Translations under genes and position numbers: made by a program
Notes under the pieces: generated by a model
Databases searched by the model: none
What the model was told of the DNA's origin: nothing
What the model saw: only the letters and a program-made list of their open reading frames with translations
In this document: piece after piece, positions 1-8,058 of the stretch
Position numbering within the stretch: position 1 is the stretch's first letter
How the letters are laid out: each line of letters starts with the position of its first letter
NCBI GenBank assembly: GCA_037132135.1
Contig: JBAXPR010000007.1
Coordinates: 1 to 64,000, forward strand
Direction of reading: 5' to 3'
DNA from: BOG-933 sp037132135
GTDB taxonomy: Bacteria; Pseudomonadota; Alphaproteobacteria; Azospirillales; Azospirillaceae
Length of the DNA: 64,000 bases

Positions 1-101
1 ACAAGGACACCGCCGGCCCGGCGGTCAACCCGATGATCAAGATCACCAACATCGTCGCGCTGCTGATGCTGGCCATTCTGGCCGCCCTGCACATCAGCTG
101 A
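1..101 (+). CDS. hppA: Membrane-bound proton-translocating pyrophosphatase, C-terminal end (5' partial)
   Basis: Only the last 32 codons are present, read from base 3 to a TGA at 99-101. The peptide carries the DTAGPAVNPMIK signature typical of the extreme C-terminus of H+-translocating inorganic pyrophosphatases, followed by one hydrophobic helix ending in LHIS. The family couples pyrophosphate hydrolysis to proton export across the inner membrane. The rest of the gene lies left of the window, so subtype (K+-dependent or independent) cannot be judged. A clear terminator follows. Confidence 0.85.
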   Translation, partial: KDTAGPAVNPMIKITNIVALLMLAILAALHIS

Positions 102-151
102 TGATGAAGACCCGATCGCCGCGACGGTTCGCCGTCGCGGCCTTCGACCGG

Positions 152-182
152 CAAGGGAGCCTTCGGGCTCCCTTGTTTTTTT
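152..182 (+). terminator. Rho-independent terminator after hppA
   Basis: A perfect 9-bp stem (AAGGGAGCC at 153-161, GGCTCCCTT at 166-174) closes a TTCG tetraloop and is followed at once by a T-tract. It lies 50 bases beyond the hppA stop and separates hppA from the next gene. Confidence 0.9.
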
Positions 183-269
183 GGCCACGGCCCGCGGCCC
201 GCCGATGGTGTCGCCAGCGGGGCGCAAGAGGCTGGCTCGGTTGGCGGGCTTGGGGCATACTGGCCGCCG

Positions 270-2912
270 GTGCCGTCTTCCTGCTTTTGTGACCAAAAAA
301 CCTTGTCAGACCCAGAGACCGACCTTCCCCATCCGCCGGGTGCCGCGGCCGCAGGATCCGACCCGGACTCGGGCGTCGCGTATGGCCGCCCCGATTCACC
401 ATTCGATGAGATGGTCACCGGCCAGGGCCGGATGCGCCCGCACTGGAAACTGTTTCTCTCCAGCCTGGGTGCCCTTCACGCCGACCGCATGGCCGAACGC
501 TGGGAGAGCGCGCGGCGGCTGCTGCGTCAGAACGGCGTCACCTACAACGTATACGGCGACCCGCAGGGCATCGAACGGCCGTGGCCGCTCGACCTCGTGC
601 CACTGCTGGTGCCGGCCGAGGAGTGGCGGCAGATCGAAGCCGGGGTCAGCCAGCGCGCCCAACTGCTCAACGCCTTTCTCGCCGATCTCTATGGCCCGCA
701 AGCCCTGATCCGCTCGGGCCGGCTTCCCGCCTCGCTGATCTACGCCGACCCCGGCTTCCGCCGCGCCTGTCATGGCCTGCCGGTGCCGGGCAACCAATAC
801 CTGCACTTTTATGCCGTGGATCTGGTGCGGGATTCCGACGGCAGCTGGTGGGTGCTGGGCGACCGCACCAATACCCCCTCCGGCGCCGGCTATGCCCTGG
901 AAAACCGGGCGGTGCTCAGTCAGGTGCTGTCCGAGACCTACCGCTACTGTCAGGTCGAGCGGCTCAATCCCTTCTTCAATGCCTTCCGCGAGGCGCTGCT
1001 GGCACTGGCGCCCGGACGCAACCAGCCCCGGGTGGTGCTGCTCACCCCCGGCCCCTTCGCCGAAACCTATTTTGAGCATGCCTATCTCGCCCGCCACCTC
1101 GGGATCACCCTGGTCGAGGGCGAGGATCTGGCGGTGCGCGACCGCCGGGTCTTCCTCAAGACCCTCTCGGGGCTGGAACCGGTCGACGTCATCCTGCGCC
1201 GGCTCGACGATGATTTCTGCGACCCGCTGGAATTGCGGGCCGACAGCTCGCTCGGAGTCGCCGGCCTGCTCCAGGCGCTCCGCGCCGGCACGGTGGTGGT
1301 GGCCAACGCCATCGGCAGCGGCCTGATGGAATCGATGTCGTTCAAATCCTTCCTGCCCTCGCTCTGCCGCCACCTGCTGGGCGAGGAGCTGAAACTGCCC
1401 AGCGTGGCCAGCTGGTGGTGCGGCCAGGATGCCGAACTGGCCCACGTCCTCGACAATCTCGACCGGCTGGTGATCAAGGGCGCCAACCGCGACGTCGTGC
1501 TCGATCCGATCTTCGGCGCCGACCTCAGCGCCGCGCGCAAGGAGCTGCTGCGCCAGGCCCTGCGCCAGCGGCCCTGGGACTTCGTCGGCCAGGAACGCAT
1601 CGTGCTGTCGACGGCGCCGGTCTGGCAGGGCACCGGCCTTCAGGCCCACCATGTCGTGATGCGGGTCTATGCTGCCGCGGTCGGTGGCGGCCGGTACAAG
1701 GTGATGCCCGGCGGCCTGACCCGGGTCGCCCCCGAGCCCGGGCGGCTGGTGGTCTCGATGCACAGCGGGGGCGGCAGCAAGGATACCTGGGTGCTGACCC
1801 CGCAGCGGCACCACGAGATCGTCGGGGTCCGCCAGCCGCCCCAACGCGATCTCCGCGCCGCCGCCGAGGCCCGGGCGATCGAGATTCGCGGCGAGCTGCG
1901 CACCGTCGGCGGCGATCTGCCCAGCCGGGTCGCCGACGGTCTGTTCTGGCTCGGCCGCTACGCCGAGCGTTGCGACAGTGCGGTGCGGCTGCTGCGCGGC
2001 AGCGCCAGCCGCCTCTTCGACAGCGGCGGCGTACCCGGCGCCAACGACGAACTCGACCCGCTGCTGCGGCTGCTGGTCTGGCACAATCTGATCCCGGCCG
2101 AGATGGCCAAGCCCGAAACCTCGGTGCGCGAGTTGCTGCCGGCGCTCAAGGCCGCGATCTTCGATCCCGATCACCCCAGCAGCCTGCGCGCCAACGTCCA
2201 GCGCCTGCACCGCGCCGCCCACAGCGTGCGCGACCGGCTGTCGCGCGATATGTGGCGGGTGATTACCCAGATCGACCGCGAGAGTCGCGGTCCCGCCGGC
2301 TCCGGCGAGGGCGCGGCGATGCTGCAGCCACTCGACGAGCTGGTGACCAGCTTCTCCGCCCTGTTCGGGCTCGAACAGGAAAGCATGGTCCGCGGGCCGG
2401 GCTGGCGCTTCCTGACCATGGGCCGGCGGCTGGAACGGGCGGTGCAGGTGGTGTCGCTGATGCGCGCCCTGCGCATCGCCGATGCCGCCCGCCCGGTCGA
2501 CGGCCGGCAGGCGACCTCGCTCTCGGCCACCCTGGAGGTGCTGCTGGAACTGGCCGAAAGCTTCATGACCTACCGCGAGCGCTACTTTGCGGTGGTCCAG
2601 AAGGGGCCGGTGCTCAAGCTGCTGCTGGTCGATCCCGACAATCCGCGGGCGCTGGCCTTCCAGCTGGCCATCCTGCGCGACCAGTTGGCCGGGCTCTCGG
2701 AAAATTCCCGGCGCCAAGCGACCATCTACAACCCAACCGCAACGGCGCTGGCCATCGTCAGCGAGGCCCGCGACGCCCTGACCCAACCCGATCTGGTGCG
2801 CAACGCGGCGCTGCTGCGCACCACTCTCGACACTCTGGCGGCCAACCTGCCGGAAATCTCCAACCTCCTGGCCCATGCCTTTTTCAGCCATGCCTTCGCC
2901 CGATCGGCCTGA
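270..2912 (+). CDS. Circularly permuted ATP-grasp / alpha-E domain fusion protein
   Basis: This fuses two parts that are often separate genes. Residues of about 45-520 are a circularly permuted ATP-grasp domain (DUF404/407 type), with blocks such as DRTNTPSGAGYALENR near residue 200 and VMPGGLTRV near 478. From about residue 553 the alpha-helical alpha-E domain (DUF403) begins with RVADGLFWLGRYAER. Such proteins are predicted to form amide bonds on peptides, but their substrates are unknown. The next gene is a transglutaminase and overlaps it, a classic partner. The start is uncertain: GTG 270 is the longest, TTG 303 is possible, and the conserved part begins at PFDEM near codon 43. No good ribosome site marks either. 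Confidence 0.85.
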   Translation: MPSSCFCDQKTLSDPETDLPHPPGAAAAGSDPDSGVAYGRPDSPFDEMVTGQGRMRPHWKLFLSSLGALHADRMAERWESARRLLRQNGVTYNVYGDPQGIERPWPLDLVPLLVPAEEWRQIEAGVSQRAQLLNAFLADLYGPQALIRSGRLPASLIYADPGFRRACHGLPVPGNQYLHFYAVDLVRDSDGSWWVLGDRTNTPSGAGYALENRAVLSQVLSETYRYCQVERLNPFFNAFREALLALAPGRNQPRVVLLTPGPFAETYFEHAYLARHLGITLVEGEDLAVRDRRVFLKTLSGLEPVDVILRRLDDDFCDPLELRADSSLGVAGLLQALRAGTVVVANAIGSGLMESMSFKSFLPSLCRHLLGEELKLPSVASWWCGQDAELAHVLDNLDRLVIKGANRDVVLDPIFGADLSAARKELLRQALRQRPWDFVGQERIVLSTAPVWQGTGLQAHHVVMRVYAAAVGGGRYKVMPGGLTRVAPEPGRLVVSMHSGGGSKDTWVLTPQRHHEIVGVRQPPQRDLRAAAEARAIEIRGELRTVGGDLPSRVADGLFWLGRYAERCDSAVRLLRGSASRLFDSGGVPGANDELDPLLRLLVWHNLIPAEMAKPETSVRELLPALKAAIFDPDHPSSLRANVQRLHRAAHSVRDRLSRDMWRVITQIDRESRGPAGSGEGAAMLQPLDELVTSFSALFGLEQESMVRGPGWRFLTMGRRLERAVQVVSLMRALRIADAARPVDGRQATSLSATLEVLLELAESFMTYRERYFAVVQKGPVLKLLLVDPDNPRALAFQLAILRDQLAGLSENSRRQATIYNPTATALAIVSEARDALTQPDLVRNAALLRTTLDTLAANLPEISNLLAHAFFSHAFARSA

Positions 2913-3810
2913 CGACGCCCCGCCCCCGGTGCGCTACCGCGCCCGCCATCGCACCCGCTACGACTATGGCGAGGAGGTGCCGGTCTCGCATCACCTGCTG
3001 CATCTGGCCGCGCGCGCCCATCCGCGCCAGCGCTGCCGGCGCAGCCAGCTGATGGTCGGACCACAGCCGGCGGTACGGGCCGATTACAGCGATTATTTCG
3101 GCAATCCCGTCACCTATGTCGCGGTCCAGGAGCCCCACCGCTGGCTCGATGTCGCCAGTGAGCTTGAAATCGATGTCCGCGCCCCGCTCGCCTTTGATGC
3201 CGGGGCGACGCCGCCCTGGGAGCGGCTGCGCCATCTCGCCCGCGCCCTGGCCGGCGCCGACGAGGCCACCACCATCGGCCAGTTCGTGTTCGACAGCACC
3301 CTGGTCCGGGGCAGCCGTGACCTCCTCGACTATGCCGCGCCGTCGTTTTCGCGCAGCCGCCCGATCGGCCTCGCCCTGCTCGACCTCAACAGCCGGATCA
3401 ACGAGGACTTCGCTTTCGACGCCACCGCGACCACGGTGTCGACCCCCCTCGACGAGGTGCTGACCAAGCGGCGCGGCGTCTGCCAGGACTTCGCCCACCT
3501 GACCATCGGCTGCCTGCGCTCGCTCGGCCTGCCCGCCCGCTACGTCAGCGGCTATCTGCGCACGATGCCGCCGCCGGGACGGGAACGGCTGGTCGGCGTC
3601 GACGCCAGCCACGCCTGGGTTTCGGTCTGGGTCGGCGGCGAAAGCTGGGTCGACCTCTGCCCGACCAACGGCCGGCTGGCCGATGCCGACTTCATCACCC
3701 TGGCCTGGGGCCGCGACTACGACGATGTCAGCCCGGTGCGGGGCGTGATCATGGGCGGCGCCGGCCAGGGCCTGACCGTCTCTGTCGATGTCGAGGTGAT
3801 CGATGACTGA
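2890..3810 (+). CDS. Transglutaminase-like family protein (partner of ATP-grasp/alpha-E)
   Basis: A 306-residue cytoplasmic protein with an N-terminal beta domain (YRARHRTRYDY) followed by a transglutaminase-like papain fold. The catalytic triad is visible as Cys198 in RRGVCQDFAHL, His241 in DASHAWVSVWV and Asp255 in WVDLCPTNG (numbering from ATG 2890). ATG 2875 is an alternative start five codons earlier. The gene overlaps the upstream ATP-grasp/alpha-E gene by 23 bases and its own stop overlaps the Nudix gene start, so the three are probably co-translated. These proteins are thought to act as peptidases or amide-exchange enzymes with the ATP-grasp partner; the exact reaction is unknown. Confidence 0.85.
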   Translation: MPSPDRPDDAPPPVRYRARHRTRYDYGEEVPVSHHLLHLAARAHPRQRCRRSQLMVGPQPAVRADYSDYFGNPVTYVAVQEPHRWLDVASELEIDVRAPLAFDAGATPPWERLRHLARALAGADEATTIGQFVFDSTLVRGSRDLLDYAAPSFSRSRPIGLALLDLNSRINEDFAFDATATTVSTPLDEVLTKRRGVCQDFAHLTIGCLRSLGLPARYVSGYLRTMPPPGRERLVGVDASHAWVSVWVGGESWVDLCPTNGRLADADFITLAWGRDYDDVSPVRGVIMGGAGQGLTVSVDVEVIDD

Positions 3811-4381
3811 GCGCGGCCCGCGGGTCCGGCGGGTTCCCCCGGGCGACGATCGCGTCCGGCTGGTCTGCCCGGAGTGCCATTACGTCGTCTATCAAAATCC
3901 GCTGATCGTGGTCGGCAGCGTGCCGGTCTGGCAGGAGCGGATTCTGCTCTGCCGCCGGGCGATCGAGCCCTGCCGCGGCCTCTGGACCCTGCCCGCCGGG
4001 TTCATGGAAGAGAACGAGACCACCCTCGAAGGCGCCGCCCGCGAGGCCCACGAGGAAGCCGGCGCCCGGATCGAGGTCGGCGATCTGCTCGGCCTCTACC
4101 AGTTGCCCCGGATCAGTCAGGTCCACATGTTCTACCGCGCCCGCCTGCTCTCGCCCGAGATTGCCGCCGGGCCGGAAAGCCTCGAGGTGGCGCTGTTCGA
4201 GTGGGCGGAGATTCCCTGGCCCGAGCTGGCCTTCCCCACCGTGCGCTGGGCGCTGGCCGATTTCGACGCCCGCCGTGGCCAGAGCAACTTCGCCCCGGCC
4301 GGCAATCCGCCGAATCACCCGCCGGGAAGCGAGCCGGTGTGGTCGGCAGGCACGCCGTTCCCGGTCCCTACCCCAGATTGA
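3803..4381 (+). CDS. Nudix hydrolase with N-terminal zinc-ribbon-like segment
   Basis: A perfect Nudix box, G-x5-E-x7-REAHEEAGA, spans residues 66-88 of 192. This is the metal-binding helix that hydrolyses nucleoside diphosphates linked to another moiety. A short CPEC motif at residues 22-25 is followed by YVVYQNPLIVVGSVPVW, the arrangement of Nudix proteins with a small N-terminal ribbon. Only one Cys pair is present, so zinc binding is doubtful. The ATG overlaps the transglutaminase stop by 8 bases, giving translational coupling. The C-terminal 40 residues are Pro-rich. The 3' end overlaps the convergent HPt gene by 14 bases. The substrate cannot be assigned. Confidence 0.88.
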   Translation: MTERGPRVRRVPPGDDRVRLVCPECHYVVYQNPLIVVGSVPVWQERILLCRRAIEPCRGLWTLPAGFMEENETTLEGAAREAHEEAGARIEVGDLLGLYQLPRISQVHMFYRARLLSPEIAAGPESLEVALFEWAEIPWPELAFPTVRWALADFDARRGQSNFAPAGNPPNHPPGSEPVWSAGTPFPVPTPD

Positions 4382-5144
4382 ACCGGGTGATGACGGTGGC
4401 GATGTCTTCCGAGAATTTCGGGCCGAGGCGGATCACGCCGACGCCGCTCGGCACTTCCTTGAGCGCCGGGCTGTCGAGATCCAGGCTGGTCAGCACCGCC
4501 ATCGGCACCTTGCGGGTCACCGACATCGCCTGCAGGCCGCGAATGAGATCAAGGCCGGAGAGAGCGTCCATCACCATCGCCGCGATCAGCATGTCGGGCG
4601 GCACCCGCAGCGCCAGACTGATCGACTCGATCGGGTCCTGAACCGTCACCGAGCGGAAGCCGCAGGCCGCCAGCTCGGTGCCAACCTTCTTCGCCACCAC
4701 CTTGGACGGCGTCACCACCATGATCTCGACGTTGCGAACCTCGACGTCCTTGATGTCGAAGACGTAGCGGGTGGGCAGGGCGCGCAGGATCTGGTTGGTC
4801 TCGGCCAGCTGCGGTTGCACCTCGCGGTCGATCAGCTGCGCGATACGATCGAGAAAGGTCTGGACGGCCACGACCTGACGCTGGTCGAGATGCGAGAGAC
4901 CGCTGAGATAGTCTTCCATCCGGTGCGAAACCAGACTGACCGCGGGATAGCCGAAGGGCGAGCCGGTCCCCTTGAGGTTATGGATATCCATCCGCAGCGT
5001 TGAAATAACCTCGGTATCGCTGGTCTTGCCGGCGCTCAGCCGGTCGATGGCGTCGTACATGCGCTGGAGCCGGTCGCGCGCATCATCCATGAATTCGACA
5101 CGCAAGCGGTCTTCAAGATACTCTTCCGATATTTTGCCAGACAT
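4368..5144 (-). CDS. HPt domain fused to a degenerate receiver domain
   Basis: The 258-residue protein starts with a histidine phosphotransfer helix bundle: DIHNLKGTGSPFG places the phosphorylatable His at residue 55. After a linker, a receiver-like domain begins around residue 125, but the position that should hold the phospho-accepting Asp reads DMLIAAMVMDALSG, with Ala in its place. It therefore looks like a phosphotransfer protein carrying a pseudo-receiver. ATG 5144 (MSGKISEEYL) is preferred over an upstream in-frame start whose peptide looks unnatural. No kinase gene is adjacent, so its partner is unknown. It converges on the Nudix gene with a 14-base overlap. Confidence 0.75.
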   Translation of the reverse strand: MSGKISEEYLEDRLRVEFMDDARDRLQRMYDAIDRLSAGKTSDTEVISTLRMDIHNLKGTGSPFGYPAVSLVSHRMEDYLSGLSHLDQRQVVAVQTFLDRIAQLIDREVQPQLAETNQILRALPTRYVFDIKDVEVRNVEIMVVTPSKVVAKKVGTELAACGFRSVTVQDPIESISLALRVPPDMLIAAMVMDALSGLDLIRGLQAMSVTRKVPMAVLTSLDLDSPALKEVPSGVGVIRLGPKFSEDIATVITRFNLG

Positions 5145-5264
5145 GACGGGCCGCCGTGGTAAGCGAAGACGTGCCCCGAGTGTACACGAGCACAATCGAT
5201 TTCGGGACGAACTTTTTTCGCGATTTCGACAATCCGGCCCCGGGTACGGCGGCGCTGGGCCGCC

Positions 5265-5816
5265 TCAGGCGCCGATGCGCCGGCAGAGCCCGCGGAACCA
5301 GACCAGACGGGCTTCGACCTGAGCGATGTCATGCTCCAGCCATGGCACCAGCAGGCCGGGATCACCCTTGTGGTGGCGGGCGAGGTCGGTGAGACGGGCG
5401 AGTTCGGTCTCGTAGAGCGCGGTCAGGGCGTCGAGCTGCTCCAACTGCGCCGGCCGCGCCAGAAGATGGAGAAAGCGCAGCTTGAGCGCGATCACCAGCT
5501 TGTTGAGATCGTCGGAGGACGGCGCCCGGACGTGAGCCGCCATCAGGGTCTCGAACTCCCGCCGCCCGGCCGGGGTGACGGCGAGCACGGCGTTGTCCTC
5601 CATGCCGGTGCCGTCGAGGGCTTCGATCAGCCCCTCGTAGCGCAGCATTTCCAGCGAAGTGCCCATCAGGTCAAGGGAGGGGCCGACGATGTGCCCGGTA
5701 AAATGGCGAACCTCGGCCGCGAGATCGCCGTAACGAAGAGTGCCGCCAAGGGTCAGGGTGCCGAGGACGGTGAGACGCATCGCCTCCTTGGGCATCAGCG
5801 AATTATCGCGATACAT
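5265..5816 (-). CDS. PadR-like winged-helix transcriptional regulator
   Basis: The 183-residue protein has an N-terminal winged helix (RLTVLGTLTLGGTLRYGDLAAEV to about residue 90, ending in LAVTPAGRREFE) and a helical C-terminal half resembling the PadR dimerisation region (LETLMAAH, then long charged helices). ATG 5816 is preceded by an AGGAGG ribosome site at good spacing, which decides this start over a much longer reading of the same frame. It is divergent from the phosphatase gene at 5977. PadR regulators usually repress nearby genes, but no effector is evident. Confidence 0.75.
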   Translation of the reverse strand: MYRDNSLMPKEAMRLTVLGTLTLGGTLRYGDLAAEVRHFTGHIVGPSLDLMGTSLEMLRYEGLIEALDGTGMEDNAVLAVTPAGRREFETLMAAHVRAPSSDDLNKLVIALKLRFLHLLARPAQLEQLDALTALYETELARLTDLARHHKGDPGLLVPWLEHDIAQVEARLVWFRGLCRRIGA

Positions 5817-5976
5817 GCCGTTCCTCCTGTCCGGTTCCCCCCGCAGCGGGCTGGTTAACAGAATAGGCCGCAACGCCCCGGCTGTCGAGGGGCTGCCGGG
5901 GATGCGACGGCGCTTTCCACCGCCCCGCTGTGGCGGTACAACGGGTTTTGCTGTTGTTGGAGTTCCCCCCTTGTCG

Positions 5977-6795
5977 ATGATCGATCCCGCCCTCGTCACC
6001 GCCCTGATCCGCGAAACCGCAGAGGCAGTGATTCTGCCGCGTTTCCGGGCGCTCGCCCCCGGGGAAATCCGCGAAAAGAAGCCGGGCGACTTCGTTACCG
6101 TCGCCGATACCGAGGCCGAAGCGATGCTGAGTCGCCGGCTCGTCCAGGCCCTGCCCGGCAGCACCGTCTGCGGCGAGGAGGGGGTGGCGGGCGACCGCGG
6201 CGTGCTCGCGGTGCTCGACGGCGCGGCGCCGGTCTGGGTGATCGATCCCGTCGACGGCACCTGCAACTTCGCCCATGGCCGCACCGGCTTCGCGGTGATC
6301 GTGGCGCTGGTCGAGGCCGGCATCGTCCGCGCCGGCTGGATTCACGAACCGTTGACCGGGGTCACCGTTCACGCCGTGCGCGGCGGCGGCGCCTGGCACG
6401 AGGGCCGGCGGCTGACTGTCGACCGCAGCCGGCCCCTCTCGGCCCAGAGCGGCTCTGCCTATGGCCGGCTCGACGGGCGCGGCGAGGCCTGCAGGCTGCT
6501 GACCGCCGCCGGTGCCGTCGCCGGCGTGCGCAACACCGGTTGCGGCGGCATCGACTACATCCTGATGGCCCGGGGGGAAACCCAGTTCAAATATTCCTCG
6601 GCCTCGCTGCCCTGGGACCATGCCGCCGGCATCCTGATCATGGACGAGGCCGGCGCCGTCGCCCGCTTCGCCGATGGCGCCGCCTACAACGTTCATCGCC
6701 ACGCCAGCCCGCTGCTGATCGCACCCGACCCGGCAAGTTGGCAGGCGTTGCAGCACCTGCTGACCGGCGCCACGATCACTCCGGAAAACTGCTGA
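5977..6795 (+). CDS. Inositol monophosphatase family protein
   Basis: The 272-residue enzyme has the metal-dependent phosphatase signatures: CGEEG near residue 68, the metal loop DPVDGTCNFAHG near residue 90, and SSASLPWDHAAGILIMDEAG near the C-terminus, which positions the last catalytic Asp. The family hydrolyses inositol-1-phosphate, 3'-phosphoadenosine-5'-phosphate, histidinol phosphate or fructose bisphosphate; the sequence alone does not choose among these. ATG 5977 fits the usual length of about 260-275 residues. The 3' end overlaps the convergent unknown gene by 20 bases. Confidence 0.85.
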   Translation: MIDPALVTALIRETAEAVILPRFRALAPGEIREKKPGDFVTVADTEAEAMLSRRLVQALPGSTVCGEEGVAGDRGVLAVLDGAAPVWVIDPVDGTCNFAHGRTGFAVIVALVEAGIVRAGWIHEPLTGVTVHAVRGGGAWHEGRRLTVDRSRPLSAQSGSAYGRLDGRGEACRLLTAAGAVAGVRNTGCGGIDYILMARGETQFKYSSASLPWDHAAGILIMDEAGAVARFADGAAYNVHRHASPLLIAPDPASWQALQHLLTGATITPENC

Positions 6796-7711
6796 TCAGC
6801 GCCTTGATCTGGCCGTGAACATCGGCGTCGCGGCCGCAGTGCTCCTGAGCGCAGCGGTCGCGGCGAAACAGGAACAGCACCTCTCCGCGGGTCGGCAGCC
6901 GGCGGACATGCGCGTGTTCGAGCAGAGAACCGTTCCAGTCGAGTCGGGCCAGCGAATGGGTGGCATGGCAATACATCATGAATAGCTTGCCATCGCTCAC
7001 GGCCTTCTCGCGGGCAACCACCGAGAACATATAATAGTTCTTGGCATGATAATAAGAATCATGGAGCTGCTGCAACAGGTCCTGGCGTGTATTCTTGTCA
7101 GATACCTTCTTCAGCGCCCGCTCGATTCGGACACTTCGCAGGAAATGCTCCCGCGCCTCGGTCTCGAATGTAAACTTTACCAAGCTCTGCTCGCCCATCT
7201 GCTCGACATACCGCCGCAGCATCATGGCCAAGACCAGCTCGAGAAAGCGCCGCTCCTTGACCACCTTGGCATCGGTGAGCCGGATCAGGGTCCGGAACGC
7301 CTCCATCAGGCAATAAGGGTGGGTGATCGGGCCGATGCGAACCCGCCCGGCCGGGGTCTCGCGCTGGGCCAGCCAGCCGCTCGCCTCCAACTCCTTGCCG
7401 ATCCGCGACGACAGCGAGCCCATCACGATCGCGGTCGCGCTCTGCGCCCGCACCCGCTGGCTGGGCTCGTTGCCCCGTGACGACCAGCCGAGCGAGCCGA
7501 GCAACGATGACAGCTTGAGAAAAATTCCGTCCCGCGGCACCTCGTAAGCCGGCAACCGCTCCAGCGCCACCGGCTTGCGCAGCACGTCGGCCACCGGCGG
7601 TGCCGGTTCGAAGTTGAGGGCATGACCGAAAAGCACACCCCGCATCGCTGAGCGGCCGGAGGTGCGAGCCTCGGTGGTTTGGAACGGAAGGACCCCGATT
7701 GATGCCTGCAT
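6776..7711 (-). CDS. Uncharacterised protein, paralogue of the product at 8059-9117
   Basis: I do not recognise this 311-residue soluble protein. It shares a clear core with the next gene on the same strand: both have an FEP-rich N-terminal segment (ALNFEPAPPV here, AFRFEPPVPA there), ITHPY near mid-protein, an E-R-x-(F/Y)-L-x-x-(V/L)-L helix, IE(R/K)(A/S)(L/I)LK, a Tyr-rich (Y/H)DSY-(Y/H)H-NYY(M/I) block, and (R)-(L/I)-(D/E)WNG(S/Q)LL near the end. No membrane segment, signal peptide or catalytic motif is evident. The middle part (about 6990-7230) has lower GC than its neighbours. ATG 7711 has no clear ribosome site; ATG 7645 (MRGVLFGHAL) is an alternative. Confidence 0.7.
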   Translation of the reverse strand: MQASIGVLPFQTTEARTSGRSAMRGVLFGHALNFEPAPPVADVLRKPVALERLPAYEVPRDGIFLKLSSLLGSLGWSSRGNEPSQRVRAQSATAIVMGSLSSRIGKELEASGWLAQRETPAGRVRIGPITHPYCLMEAFRTLIRLTDAKVVKERRFLELVLAMMLRRYVEQMGEQSLVKFTFETEAREHFLRSVRIERALKKVSDKNTRQDLLQQLHDSYYHAKNYYMFSVVAREKAVSDGKLFMMYCHATHSLARLDWNGSLLEHAHVRRLPTRGEVLFLFRRDRCAQEHCGRDADVHGQIKALISSFPE

Positions 7712-8058
7712 GACCGTAACCCGTGCGCGACCGTCAGTGACGTTCTGTCAGTGACTTCTGTTGATCCGGTGGCAGGCGGCGGCCTGAAACAGACGGCACA
7801 CCTTCCATTAAATCCAACATCTTACAAATCGTTGCTTATGTCAAACATAAAGTTAAACCGCCGCCCCCGCCCGGACGGCCGCAAGCGTCGCTCCCAAGGG
7901 CGCGCCCGGGACCGGAACAGGATTTAGTTTTTTAAAATCATTGAATTAACGGTATTTATTAATGCAGAAATCCACCGCAAGCCGCCCGCCCGCCCGCCAT
8001 TCCAAGCCGGCGGTGTGGCGACCACGCCACGCTCTCACGGGTCAGTCGGGGCCGCCGG
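7712..8058 (-). promoter_or_regulatory. AT-rich intergenic region with a candidate promoter for the 6776-7711 gene
   Basis: These 347 bases separate the two paralogues and contain long AT-rich runs. On the minus strand a perfect TTGACA (7839-7844 on the plus strand as TGTCAA) lies 17 bases from GATGTT (7816-7821), a weak -10. The spacing supports an independent promoter about 100 bases upstream of the downstream paralogue. The stretch 7925-7975 is very AT-rich with an imperfect GGATTT/AAATCC dyad. I see no gene and no convincing terminator. Confidence 0.4.

Noticed and set aside
396..2891. 831-codon minus-strand frame over the ATP-grasp/alpha-E gene
   Set aside because: Shadow frame of a GC-rich gene; no recognisable motif and low-complexity composition.
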